Positions 16,380-24,224 of a stretch of 42,450 bases of DNA are shown here, one piece after another. Both the position numbers and the translations under genes were made by a program. The notes beneath the pieces are model-generated. The model did no database searches, was not told the origin of the DNA, and worked only from the letters and a program-made list of their open reading frames with translations. The stretch lies in NCBI GenBank assembly GCA_036397555.1, contig DASWIS010000019.1:1-42450 (forward strand), written 5' to 3'. The DNA comes from Candidatus Zixiibacteriota bacterium. GTDB taxonomy: Bacteria > Zixibacteria > MSB-5A5 > WJJR01. Position 1 is the stretch's first letter. Each line of letters begins with the position of its first letter.

Positions 16380-16916
16380 CTATCCGGTCTCGTAGGCAAC
16401 CACGGCAAAGACATCATATCCATCCAGCGCCTCGCGTCCCGGCAGAAACGCCAATTCGATGACCACGCCGATCCCGGCGACAACGCCGCCGGCGCGTTCG
16501 ACCAGCTTTGCCGCCGCGCGCATCGTGCCGCCGGTCGCCAGGAGATCATCGATCAGGACGACCCTCTGCCCCGGTTCGATGGAGTCGATGTGCATGTTGA
16601 TCGTGTCTTCGCCGTATTCGAGCGCGTACGTCTCCGACATCACGGTCGCAGGCAGTTTGCCCGACTTGCGCAAGGCGATGAATCCGCAGCCCAACTCGTG
16701 CGCCAATGCGCCGCCGAAGATAAAGCCGCGCGCCTCGATTGCGGCGATCAGATCGGGACGTCGCGGCTGATAGTGCTCCGCGAGCGCCGACTGGGCGGCG
16801 GCGAACGCTTTCGGATTCTTCAGAAGTGTCGTGATATCCTTAAAGACGATCCCCGGCTTGGGGTAGTCGGGAATGTCACGAATGGCCGATTTGATGAGCG
16901 ACGTGCGATCGTTCAT
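16380..16916 (-). CDS. apt: adenine phosphoribosyltransferase
   Basis: The 178-residue protein salvages adenine with PRPP to make AMP in the cytoplasm. It has the Apt N-terminus IRDIPDYPKPGIVFKDIT, the hood residues AIEARGFIFGGALA, the conserved RKSGKLPATV and the PRPP-binding loop VVLIDDLLATGGT. The length is the family's usual. The ATG at 16916 has GGAGG eight bases in front. It is followed downstream by tRNA-Arg and preceded by acylphosphatase on the same strand, 24 bases away, so the three small genes upstream probably form one transcript. Confidence 0.97.
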   Translation of the reverse strand: MNDRTSLIKSAIRDIPDYPKPGIVFKDITTLLKNPKAFAAAQSALAEHYQPRRPDLIAAIEARGFIFGGALAHELGCGFIALRKSGKLPATVMSETYALEYGEDTINMHIDSIEPGQRVVLIDDLLATGGTMRAAAKLVERAGGVVAGIGVVIELAFLPGREALDGYDVFAVVAYETG

Positions 16917-16940
16917 TGGTCACGCCTCCGTTGCCCCGAA

Positions 16941-17213
16941 TCAAAACCGCACATCGAAACTTTCGTATCGATGGTCATCGTCGAACCAGTGTGTCTCGAC
17001 GCCGTACACATGCGCCGCCGGCGGGCCCACGCGCACATAACTGAGGAACCCGTCGAGCGCGCCGCGCTCGCCGACCGCCTCGATTTCAACAGTGCCGTCG
17101 GCGCGATTCTTCACCCATCCTTTGACCTGCGCCGCACGCGCGCGGCTCACGACAAAGTAGCGATACCCCACGCCCTGGACCACGCCGGTGATGCGAATCT
17201 GCAAGCGGGTCAC
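16941..17213 (-). CDS. acyP: acylphosphatase
   Basis: The 90-residue enzyme hydrolyses acyl phosphates such as carbamoyl- or acetyl-phosphate. The active-site loop GVVQGVGYR, with its catalytic Arg, and the conserved Asn in KGWVKNRADGTVE are both present. The ferredoxin-like fold is complete and ends with the usual strand YESFDVRF. The start is a GTG at 17213 that overlaps the upstream SLOG gene stop in a 4-base GTGA, a typical coupled arrangement. Confidence 0.95.
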   Translation of the reverse strand: MTRLQIRITGVVQGVGYRYFVVSRARAAQVKGWVKNRADGTVEIEAVGERGALDGFLSYVRVGPPAAHVYGVETHWFDDDHRYESFDVRF

Positions 17214-17689
17214 GTCGCGGCTCCGGCCCGGCCGACAGCGCTGAGGATGAGACGCACGGCCGTTTCGGCGTCGCTGGCTGCGATCACCGCCGGATCGGGT
17301 CGCCAGCTACCCAGCGAGACGACGGGCTTGCCATAGAGCAGCGCGAAGGCGACTTCCGAGAGCGTACCAAACTGCCCCGGCAATGCGATGACACCATCGG
17401 CGGTCTGGATAATCATCACGTTACGTCCCTCGGCCATGCCGCTGGCAATGGCAATATCGACGCTCTCATTGGCCAGTTCGGTTTTGACGCCGGGAACGAT
17501 GGCGATGGTGACACCGCCCGCCTTCCGGGCGCCGCGACTGGCCGCTTCCATGACCCCGCCCAATCCCCCGGTGAGCACGCGAGCTCCGGCCTCGGCCAGC
17601 CGTCGGCCGACTTCCTCCGCCTGCGCGCAAACATCTCCGTCAGCCGCACCGCCGCCGCAGACGGCGATTGTCGCCGGACGTGGTGCCAT
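17210..17689 (-). CDS. SLOG-fold protein, TIGR00725/LOG-like
   Basis: The 159-residue Rossmann-like protein has TIAVCGGG at the N-terminus, VLTGGLGGVMEAASRGA for phosphate binding and VIALPGQFGTLSEVAFAL, matching the TIGR00725/YvdD-LOG superfamily (SLOG). Relatives include cytokinin-riboside phosphoribohydrolases, which have PGGxGTxxE; here the Gly pair is replaced by GQF, as is common in the TIGR00725 branch whose substrate is not established. The ATG at 17689 gives the normal N-terminus. An upstream TTG at 17701 is possible, since neither has a clear Shine-Dalgarno. The stop overlaps the acyP start by 4 bases. It likely handles a nucleotide-like ligand in the cytoplasm. Confidence 0.85.
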   Translation of the reverse strand: MAPRPATIAVCGGGAADGDVCAQAEEVGRRLAEAGARVLTGGLGGVMEAASRGARKAGGVTIAIVPGVKTELANESVDIAIASGMAEGRNVMIIQTADGVIALPGQFGTLSEVAFALLYGKPVVSLGSWRPDPAVIAASDAETAVRLILSAVGRAGAAT

Positions 17690-17778
17690 GCGAATAAACA
17701 AACCGCTAAAACGATGATGGGCAACTCAAAAGACAACCACGGCGATGTCACCGGAAGGCCGCGTGGCGGGAATGATCA

Positions 17779-17855
<77 letters not shown>

Positions 17856-17980
17856 ACCTGTTTGTTTCACCGGGCCCCGTCAGGCGGGGCCGAACGGTCA
17901 ATTATTCCATTCGGACAGTGCAAAACAAACTGTTTTCGGATGTGCGCCGCCCGGCTCACGTGCGATGTTCGCGCACGGTG

Positions 17981-18002
17981 CGGTCAGCCCAAGGGCTGAC
18001 CG
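17981..18002. repeat. single REP hairpin (CGGTCAGCCC family)
   Basis: CGGTCAGCCC-AA-GGGCTGACCG is a 10-bp perfect stem. It is the same unit that forms the six-copy array starting about 95 bases further on and the copies near 12515 and 12659. Confidence 0.8.
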
Positions 18003-18032
18003 CCACATGACGTCGGCACGACATTGCAACTT

Positions 18033-18053
18033 AGGGGCGGGGTCTCCCCGCCC
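18033..18053. repeat. hairpin of the GGGGCGGGG family
   Basis: Arms GGGCGGGG and CCCCGCCC face each other across TCT. A related structure, also beginning with a GGGGCG..TCTCCCCG arm, lies at 22251-22315. Confidence 0.5.
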
Positions 18054-18095
18054 TGACGCGCGTCCACTAACTGGTCAGGGCGCCAGCACTGTCTC

Positions 18096-18379
18096 GTGCC
18101 GGTCACCCCTTGGGCTGACGCGCACGAGTCGACGGTTCGCATCCGTGTGCCGGTCAGCCCTTGGGCTGACGCACACGAGTCGACGGTTCGCATCCATGTG
18201 CCGGTCACCCCTGGGGCTGACGCACACGAGTCGACGGTTCGCATCCGTGTGCCGGTCACCCCTTGGGCTGACCCGCACGAGTCGACGGTTCGCATCCGTG
18301 TGCCGATCAGCCGTTGGGCTGACCCGCACGAGTCGACGGTTCGCATCCATGTGCCGGTCAGCCCTGGGGCTGACCGCAC
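18096..18379. repeat. 51-bp tandem array, six hairpin units
   Basis: The hairpin GGTCAGCCC-TT-GGGCTGAC (or a close variant) recurs at 18101, 18152, 18203, 18254, 18305 and 18356, an exact 51-base period. The linker CGAGTCGACGGTTCGCATCC is nearly invariant, and its flanks (GCACACG / CGTGTGC) can form a second stem, with base changes in some copies. Since 51 is a multiple of three, several reading frames stay open through it on both strands; these are not genes. The array fills most of the gap between tRNA-Pro and surE (17856-18393) and ends 15 bases past the surE stop. Confidence 0.9.
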
Positions 18380-18393
18380 TGGCGCCAGAAGTT

Positions 18394-19170
18394 TCACGCC
18401 AATCTCCACGAACGCATTTCGTCCACCAGCGATGTATCCGTCATGTCGATTTTGAGCGGGGTAATGGATACATATCCCCGTCGGACGGCCGCGGCATCGG
18501 TTTCCTCGGTGTGGTCCCATGACGGCTCCCCGCCGATCCAGTAATACGCCAGACCACGCGGGTCGCGATTGGTCGAGATGATTTCGGTGTAGATGCGTCG
18601 TCCCAGTCCGGTAATCTGAGTCTTGCGATAGCCGCCGCGCGGCATCTTCGGAAAGTTGATGTTCAGCAGCGTGTGCTTTGGCAGTCGGCCGATGATGCGC
18701 GGAATCAGACGGCGGATGAACTTCGCCGCCGAGGTGAAATCGCGCCAATCGCGGTCGCGCGGTATGACCGAGGCGGCGATCGCCGGCACACCCATCAGCG
18801 CGCCCTCGATCGCGGCGGCCACGGTTCCGGAGTAAGTGACATCCTCGCCCATGTTGGCCCCGTGATTGAGGCCCGACACCACGAGGTGGGGACGACGACG
18901 ACGCAGGATTTCGTGGAACGCCAGCGTCACCGCATCCGTCGGGGTGCCATCGACCGAGTACACCCCGTCCTCGTGCCGGCGAATTCGCAACGGACGCGTA
19001 AGCGTCAGCGAATGGCTGGACGCCGATTGGTCGGTGCCGGGCGCGACAATCGTCACGTCGGCCACGCGCCTCAATTCGTGCGCCAGAATGTTGATCCCCG
19101 GCGCATAGACTCCGTCATCGTTGGAAATCAGAATGCGGAGCACTTTGGGGATGCGCTGCGTTCTGGTCAT
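18394..19170 (-). CDS. surE: 5'/3'-nucleotidase SurE
   Basis: The 258-residue SurE family phosphatase dephosphorylates nucleoside monophosphates and short polyphosphates, a stationary-phase housekeeping function. Metal ligands are visible as the Asp pair in ILISNDDGVYAPG, the Ser in DQSASSHSLT and the Asn in SGLNHGANMGEDVTYSGTV. LNINFP is also typical. The ATG at 19170 lies one base after the upstream glycosyltransferase stop and gives the usual N-terminus; the frame extends nine codons further but that part overlaps the upstream gene. Its C-terminus, ITPLKIDMTD, is complete, and the 51-bp repeat array begins directly downstream. Confidence 0.96.
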   Translation of the reverse strand: MTRTQRIPKVLRILISNDDGVYAPGINILAHELRRVADVTIVAPGTDQSASSHSLTLTRPLRIRRHEDGVYSVDGTPTDAVTLAFHEILRRRRPHLVVSGLNHGANMGEDVTYSGTVAAAIEGALMGVPAIAASVIPRDRDWRDFTSAAKFIRRLIPRIIGRLPKHTLLNINFPKMPRGGYRKTQITGLGRRIYTEIISTNRDPRGLAYYWIGGEPSWDHTEETDAAAVRRGYVSITPLKIDMTDTSLVDEMRSWRLA

Positions 19171-19171
19171 T

Positions 19172-19885
19172 TCAGTGTGTCGGTTCCGATGTCGCACGCG
19201 CGGTGATGGTACGCGGGCTGCTGACGATCAATCGCAGCATCGCGCCGATGAACTCGAATGTGTCCCGCCAGGGATGAATGTAGCTTTTCTCATCCTGATA
19301 CACCGTTCCGATCGACACCGCTCCGATGCGAAATCCGGCTTTCCCCGCCAGCACGAGATACTCCGGCTCGAATGTATACCCGCCGCTGCGCGGATGCACG
19401 GTTTCCATCACGGCCCGTGAAATCAGACGATAGCCGCACTGCGAATCGGCGACCGATTGACGAGCCAGCGCCGAAACGGTCCAGGAGCACAGCGTGTTGC
19501 TGAGACGACGCGAGAACGGCATGTGGCGGGCGGACAGGTCACGCGAGCCGATGATAACGTCTCCCTCACCTCTCTCGAAGGCCTCGACGAAATCCGGCAA
19601 CGATTCGGGTTCATGCTGCAAGTCGGCGTCCATGTGAATCACGGCCTCGGCGCCCCGTTCCATGGCTGCGCCAAATCCCGTCATCAGCGCGGCCCCTTTG
19701 CCGCGATTGACCGGATGGGAGATCACTTCGACCCCGGCGTGCCGGGCAACCGTCTCTGTCTCATCCGCCGAACCGTCATTGACGATGAGAATGCCGATAC
19801 CGGGGGCGGACGTGCGAATACGGGCGATCAATTCGGGCAGATGCCCGGCGGCATTATAGGCGGGAATGACGACGAGGCATCGCAT
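19172..19885 (-). CDS. family 2 glycosyltransferase (DPM-synthase-like)
   Basis: The 237-residue single-domain GT-A enzyme begins with VVIPAYNAAGHLPELIARI and ILIVNDGSADET. The metal-binding DxD is in HMDADLQHEPESL, and a downstream SQCGYRLISR block matches the dolichol-phosphate-mannose-synthase-like branch, which transfers sugars to lipid carriers. There is no C-terminal membrane domain, so it probably acts at the inner face of the membrane by partner binding. It is co-directional with surE, one base apart, and the two are probably translated together although the pathways look unrelated. Confidence 0.9.
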   Translation of the reverse strand: MRCLVVIPAYNAAGHLPELIARIRTSAPGIGILIVNDGSADETETVARHAGVEVISHPVNRGKGAALMTGFGAAMERGAEAVIHMDADLQHEPESLPDFVEAFERGEGDVIIGSRDLSARHMPFSRRLSNTLCSWTVSALARQSVADSQCGYRLISRAVMETVHPRSGGYTFEPEYLVLAGKAGFRIGAVSIGTVYQDEKSYIHPWRDTFEFIGAMLRLIVSSPRTITARATSEPTH

Positions 19886-19975
19886 GGATTCGATCCAATC
19901 ACGCCGCGACGCTTTTCAGTTGATTGGATAGAACGGCTCGGGTGAGCCCGTGTCGCGGAACAGCACTACCTTTAT

Positions 19976-20049
19976 CGGGGCGAGCCGATTTGAACGGCCG
20001 ACCTCTCGCACCCCAAGCGAGTGCGCTAACCAGGCTGCGCTACGCCCCG
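19976..20049 (-). tRNA. tRNA-Pro (anticodon GGG)
   Basis: The minus strand folds as a 74-nt cloverleaf: acceptor CGGGGCG / CGCCCCG, D-arm GCGCAGCCTGGTTAGCGC, anticodon stem-loop CTCGC-TTGGGGT-GCGAG and T-arm GGCCGTTCAAATCGGC. The discriminator A is followed by TAAAG, so unlike the tRNA-Pro at 17779 this one lacks an encoded CCA. Confidence 0.94.
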
Positions 20050-20083
20050 AACAAGCAGATTCACGGAAATCGTTGCGGCTCCC

Positions 20084-20452
20084 CTATGAGAGCATCTCGA
20101 CGATCGCTTCGAGTTCCCGTCGGACCTCGCCGATCATCTTGCGGGTCTTCAGACTCTCCGGCGGCGCCTTCTCCCCGGCGGATTCGGCCCGCAGCCGCTG
20201 GCGCGCCCCTTCGATGGTGTACCCCTCGCCGTACAGCAGGTGTTTAATGCGCATAATCAGTTCGATATCGCGGCGTTGGTACTGACGGTTCCCGGCCCGG
20301 TTTTTTTTGGGGCGCAACATCGGGAATTCCTTTTCCCAGAAACGGAGGACATACGGCTGCAAGTCGGTTTCGATGGCGACATCGGAGATCGCGTAGTACT
20401 TGCGCTCCGGCGGCCGCTTCAGCTTGAGCTTGGTCGTGTCGGTGGCGCTCAT
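20084..20452 (-). CDS. MerR-family transcriptional regulator
   Basis: The 122-residue protein has the winged-helix MerR DNA-binding domain at residues 18-85: YYAISDVAIETDLQPYVLRF, WEKEFPMLRPKKNRAGNRQY and RDIELIMRIKHLLYGEGYTI. A short helical tail follows, without an effector-binding domain or cysteines, so it is not a metal sensor. This WEKEFPML subgroup is typical of small regulators encoded beside tRNAs in many bacteria. It lies between gpsA and tRNA-Pro on the same strand. The regulated target is unknown. Confidence 0.9.
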   Translation of the reverse strand: MSATDTTKLKLKRPPERKYYAISDVAIETDLQPYVLRFWEKEFPMLRPKKNRAGNRQYQRRDIELIMRIKHLLYGEGYTIEGARQRLRAESAGEKAPPESLKTRKMIGEVRRELEAIVEMLS

Positions 20453-20505
20453 GACGACGGATGATACTCAAATGGTGGCGGCAGCCAAAGTGGAACTTTA
20501 AGTGC

Positions 20506-21537
20506 TCAAGCGGGGGCATCCAGCGGCATTTCCGAGCGCAATGGACGCAACATCAGTTCGGTCAACGCCTCACGCGGATGGGTTTCGCCGTTTAAGACAC
20601 GGTGTACCGCCTCGGCAATCGGCATTTTCACTTCGAGTCTTTGCGCCAGAACCACAGCGGCACGGGTGGTGTTAACCCCCTCGGCCACCATCGACATCGC
20701 AGCGAGCGTTTCTTCGAGCGTACGGCCGCGTCCGATTTGCTCTCCGACATGGCGATTGCGCGAATGGCGCGACAGGCAGGTCGTCACCAGATCACCGATA
20801 CCGGCCAGACCGGCGAACGTCTCGGGTTTGGCTCCCATCCGAATTCCGAGACGGCTGATTTCGGTCAGGCCGCGCGTCAACAGCGCGCCCTTCAGATTGT
20901 CCGCGGACTCGTATCCCAGTCCGTCGGCGATTCCGGCCGCGATGGCGATGATGTTTTTCAACGCGGCCGCGACTTCGACTCCGACGACATCATCGCTGGT
21001 GTAGACGCGAAAAGTCTCGCCGGAAAACAAACTCTGGATGCGTTCCGCCGCCGCGCGATCGTCGGATGCCGCTACAACAGCGGTCGGCACGCCCCGGACC
21101 ACTTCTTCGGCATGCGAAGGACCGGTTAGTGCCACTATGGGAATGGCGGGAAGCTGCTCGGCGATGATCTCGGTCATCCGCCGACCCGTGCCGACCTCCA
21201 TACCCTTGGCCAGACAGACGACAACACGGGCGCGCGGCCGGACTGCCGCGACCATCGCCGCGGTGCTGCCAATGGCCGATGTGGGGGTGACCAACAGGAC
21301 AACATCGGCATCGCGGGTAATGGCCGACGCCATATCCGTTACTTGAATCGAAGCGGGCAACCTAAATCCGGGCAGCTTGTTATGCCGTTCGCGCGTGCGG
21401 GCCAATTGCTGCGCCTCCTGGGGATTGTGCTCCCAGATGGAGACGACATGTCCGGATTTGTGCAAGTGAGTCGCCACGGCCATTCCCCAACTCCCGGCGC
21501 CGAGCACCGCGACGTTCTGTGAATCGTGGTGAGACAC
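20506..21537 (-). CDS. gpsA: glycerol-3-phosphate dehydrogenase [NAD(P)+]
   Basis: The 343-residue cytoplasmic enzyme reduces dihydroxyacetone phosphate to sn-glycerol 3-phosphate, the backbone for phospholipids. The nucleotide-binding VAVLGAGSWGMAVATHL is at the N-terminus. The catalytic lysine sits in VAAALKNIIAIAAGIADGLG, and GLAGIGDLVTTC and SRNRHVG follow as in all GpsA proteins. The start is a GTG at 21537. Its neighbour upstream is plsY, which consumes the product, so the two form a logical phospholipid unit 53 bases apart. Confidence 0.97.
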   Translation of the reverse strand: MSHHDSQNVAVLGAGSWGMAVATHLHKSGHVVSIWEHNPQEAQQLARTRERHNKLPGFRLPASIQVTDMASAITRDADVVLLVTPTSAIGSTAAMVAAVRPRARVVVCLAKGMEVGTGRRMTEIIAEQLPAIPIVALTGPSHAEEVVRGVPTAVVAASDDRAAAERIQSLFSGETFRVYTSDDVVGVEVAAALKNIIAIAAGIADGLGYESADNLKGALLTRGLTEISRLGIRMGAKPETFAGLAGIGDLVTTCLSRHSRNRHVGEQIGRGRTLEETLAAMSMVAEGVNTTRAAVVLAQRLEVKMPIAEAVHRVLNGETHPREALTELMLRPLRSEMPLDAPA

Positions 21538-21590
21538 GATGGTGAGAATAGAGCGTGCGAGGCGGCCGAATCAATCGAATTGGCAGATGC

Positions 21591-22217
21591 TCAACCCGAG
21601 CGTCGAAACCGATGTTCGGTCCCGGCGCGGATTCGCATGATGTTGGCGCGATGCGTGTAGAACACCAGCGCCAGCAATACGACGGAGATCGAAAGCAGCG
21701 CGTCATGGATCGGCTGACCGAGCACGAACCGCCGCACCGCGACCGCTGCGCAAAATGCCACGGCGGCGCTCAGCGAGCCCAGGGAAACAATCCGCGATAT
21801 GCCGAAGACTATCGCCCAGACACCGAGGGCGATGGCGGCTTCGATCGGCAACAGGGCCACGAACATCCCCAGCGCGGTGAGAACACCCTTCCCGCCCCGG
21901 AATCCGGCAAACACCGGGAAAAGATGTCCGACAATCGCGGCGACACCGACTGAGATTCCGGCAATAACCGGATCCCAGCCGAGCGGGTGCGCGGCGATGG
22001 GGCCGAGCCAGAAGACCGGGGCAAATCCTTTGGCAATGTCAATGGCGGCGGCCAGCAGCCCCCAGCGCAGTCCGAGCACGCGCGCGGCATTGGTCGCGCC
22101 GGGATTCCCCGATCCGTGCTGGCGGATATCGATCCCCCTGACCGCATGTCCGATCCACAACGCCGACGGGATCGATCCGGCAAGATAGGAGGCAAGCAGG
22201 GAGGCGATCATCAACAT
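21591..22217 (-). CDS. plsY: glycerol-3-phosphate acyltransferase PlsY
   Basis: The protein has about 208 residues, is integral to the membrane, and transfers an acyl group from acyl-phosphate to glycerol 3-phosphate. The three conserved loops are present: SYLAGSIPSALWIG, GSGNPGATNAARVLG with the phosphate-binding Gly/Asn residues, and GHLFPVFAGFRGGKGVLTALG. About five hydrophobic helices are visible. I use the ATG at 22217; a GTG one codon upstream and ATGs slightly downstream are also possible, and the Shine-Dalgarno is weak. It sits between the DUF6504-like gene and gpsA in a der-plsY-gpsA order. Confidence 0.96.
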   Translation of the reverse strand: MLMIASLLASYLAGSIPSALWIGHAVRGIDIRQHGSGNPGATNAARVLGLRWGLLAAAIDIAKGFAPVFWLGPIAAHPLGWDPVIAGISVGVAAIVGHLFPVFAGFRGGKGVLTALGMFVALLPIEAAIALGVWAIVFGISRIVSLGSLSAAVAFCAAVAVRRFVLGQPIHDALLSISVVLLALVFYTHRANIMRIRAGTEHRFRRSG

Positions 22218-22250
22218 CACTTCACGACCCGTCCGGCACCGACATTCGCA

Positions 22251-22315
22251 GGGGCGTGGTCTCCCCGCACTTTCCCGTCCCGCCGCAAGGGTTCGGACGG
22301 GGAAACTCCGCCCCT
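22251..22315. repeat. imperfect hairpin between plsY and the DUF6504-like gene
   Basis: The arms GGGGCGTGGTCTCCCCG and CGGGGAAACTCCGCCCC are imperfect inverted copies about 30 bases apart. This is the same family as 18033-18053. The right arm ends at the stop codon of the upstream gene (22314-22316), so it could slow transcription between the two genes. Confidence 0.55.
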
Positions 22316-22619
22316 ACGCGGCACTGCTTTCGTCACCATCCAGTTTTTGATACAAATACCACTCGCCGGTGCCGCTGGGCGTTTTGCGGTCAAAATAGAT
22401 TTCGAAGATGTCGCCGGAATCGGTGCGCACGCGGTAATACCGACGGTGCCGTCGTGTCTTCCAGTCGCGCTGCATGGCGCCGGCGGGAAAGCCCCAATCG
22501 AACCAACTGACGATGATTTCGGCGACGGTGAATACGGACTTGTTCCAGCGAAATGTCACCGGGGCGGGGATTTCCCCCTGCGTCGTCACCGTGATGCGTT
22601 CGCCGACAAACTTCGTCAT
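22314..22619 (-). CDS. DUF6504-like small protein
   Basis: The 101-residue protein begins MTKFVGERITVTTQGEIPAP and continues with FRWNKSVFTVAEIIVSWFDW, HRRYYRVRTDSGDIFEIYFD and GEWYLYQKL. This pattern of an initial FxGxxI.V segment, a W-containing beta core and a final W.LY strand resembles the DUF6504 family of short beta proteins. No function is known for it. The frame stays open upstream through the 24-bp repeat array for a further 58 codons, encoding an octapeptide repeat (YGERSRTV), but the only start there is a TTG at the der stop. The ATG at 22619 matches where the family normally begins. A read-through form cannot be ruled out. Confidence 0.72.
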   Translation of the reverse strand: MTKFVGERITVTTQGEIPAPVTFRWNKSVFTVAEIIVSWFDWGFPAGAMQRDWKTRRHRRYYRVRTDSGDIFEIYFDRKTPSGTGEWYLYQKLDGDESSAA

Positions 22620-22787
22620 GGTTCGGCTCCGCTCACCATCAACGGTTCGGCTGCGCTCACCATAAATGGTTCGGCTGCGCTCACCATCAATGGTTCGGCT
22701 GCGCTCACCATAAACGGTTGGGCTCCGCTCACCATAAACGGTTCGGCTCCGCTCACCATAAACGGTTCGGCTGCGCTCACCATAAAC
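22620..22787. repeat. 24-bp tandem array, seven units
   Basis: Copies of GGTTCGGCTGCGCTCACCAT plus AAAC/CAAT/AAAT start at 22620, 22644, 22668, 22692, 22716, 22740 and 22764. They differ at single positions (G/C in the eleventh base; CAAC, AAAT, CAAT or AAAC at the end). The array lies exactly between the der stop and the next ATG. Because 24 is a multiple of three, the downstream frame is open throughout; another frame repeats MVSAAEPF and ends in a TGA that overlaps the DUF6504-like ATG. Confidence 0.9.
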
Positions 22788-22789
22788 GG

Positions 22790-24136
22790 TCAATTCTTCT
22801 TACGGAAGACCAGACGAATCGGCACACCCTCGAATCCGTAGCGTTCGCGCAAGCGGCGTGTCAGGTAGCGAATATACGGCGCCGCGATCAAATCGGGGTG
22901 ATTGCAGAACAGGATGAAGGTCGGCGGCGGGTCCGGGAGCTGGGTCACGTAGTTGATTTTGATGTAGCGTCCCTTGATCGCCGGCGGCGGCTTGGAGGCG
23001 GCATCGGCCAGGACGCTGTCATTCAACTCCGATGTGGCGATCCGTGTCTGCAGTGTTCCGGCAATCGTGCGCGCCATGGTCAGAACCCGCGCGGCGCGCT
23101 GCCCGGTCAGCGCCGAGATGAACACGATCGGCGCCCAACTGATGGTGCGGATGCGGCTGCGCAGATCCTTCGCATAGGCGCCGGCGGTGTCGGTGTCCTT
23201 CTCCACGAGGTCCCACTTGTTGACCGCGAAAAACAGCCCCTTGCCCGCTTCGATGGCGGTTTCTGCGATTTTGAAATCCTGGAGTGAGAGCGGCTCCGAC
23301 GCATCCAGCAGGACACAGACGATATCGGACCGATGCACCGCACGGATGCTGCGCAGCGCGGTGAAGAACTCGAGCTGATCTTTGACGCGCGCGCGTTTGC
23401 GGAGCCCCGCGGTGTCGATCAACACGAACGGCTGACCCTCGTAGGTGAGTGTCGTATCGATCGAATCACGGGTGGTCCCCGGCTCGGGCGAGACGATCAT
23501 CCGTCCGCTGCCCAGCAGCACATTCGCCAATGATGATTTGCCGACATTCGGTCGTCCGACCAGCGCGACGTGAATCGGACGTTCACCCTCTTCTTCCCCT
23601 TCGCCATCGGACAACGGCGCCACCGCCGCACCGATTCGTTCAAGCAGATCGGGAATACTCTGTCCGCCGAGCGCGGAGATTCCGAGCGGATCAAACGGCC
23701 CAAGCTTGGTGAATTCGTAGATGTCGCCTTCCTGAGCGCGTTTGTCGATCTTGTTGACGACAAAAACAGCGGGCTTTCCGGACTTCAGGAGGAACCGCGC
23801 AATCTGACGATCCTCGGGCTGCGGTCCGGCGATGCCGTCGACGACAAACACAACCGCATCGGACTCCTCGATGGCCAGTTTCGATTGCGCGGTGATGTGC
23901 CGCTGCATCTCCTCTGTCCCAAGCGAAGCCGGGGGATCGTCCGAATGCAAGACGAGGCCGCCGGTATCGACCAACGCGAAATGCCGGTCGTCCCATTCGG
24001 CCACCGCATAGTGGCGGTCGCGCGTCACTCCCGAAACCGGCGAGACCACCGCCACCCGCCGTCTCAGGATGCGGTTAAAGAGGGTCGATTTGCCGACATT
24101 CGGCCGACCGATGATGCAGACCACGGGCAGGCGCAT
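22790..24136 (-). CDS. der: ribosome-assembly GTPase Der (EngA)
   Basis: The 448-residue protein has two tandem GTPase domains and a C-terminal KH-like domain, the EngA layout. Domain 1 has the P-loop GRPNVGKSTLFNRIL with DTGGLV and NKID; domain 2 has GRPNVGKSSLANVLL, DTAGLRKR and NKWD. The end, FVLIDTAGLRKR through GVPIRLVFRKKN, is complete. Der binds the 50S subunit and is essential for its maturation. The ATG at 24136 has only a weak Shine-Dalgarno. It heads the der / DUF6504-like / plsY / gpsA minus-strand series. Confidence 0.98.
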   Translation of the reverse strand: MRLPVVCIIGRPNVGKSTLFNRILRRRVAVVSPVSGVTRDRHYAVAEWDDRHFALVDTGGLVLHSDDPPASLGTEEMQRHITAQSKLAIEESDAVVFVVDGIAGPQPEDRQIARFLLKSGKPAVFVVNKIDKRAQEGDIYEFTKLGPFDPLGISALGGQSIPDLLERIGAAVAPLSDGEGEEEGERPIHVALVGRPNVGKSSLANVLLGSGRMIVSPEPGTTRDSIDTTLTYEGQPFVLIDTAGLRKRARVKDQLEFFTALRSIRAVHRSDIVCVLLDASEPLSLQDFKIAETAIEAGKGLFFAVNKWDLVEKDTDTAGAYAKDLRSRIRTISWAPIVFISALTGQRAARVLTMARTIAGTLQTRIATSELNDSVLADAASKPPPAIKGRYIKINYVTQLPDPPPTFILFCNHPDLIAAPYIRYLTRRLRERYGFEGVPIRLVFRKKN

Positions 24137-24224
24137 AGGGATTCCCCAAGGGGCGGGAATATACGGCGGCGGTGCCTCGACAGGTAACCTTGATCCTCGG
24201 ACGTGCGTTTCAAAGACGAAGAAG

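Noticed and set aside
18096-18379. CRISPR array
   Set aside because: The period is regular and each unit has a palindrome, but the intervening sequences are identical rather than unique spacers, and no cas gene is near.
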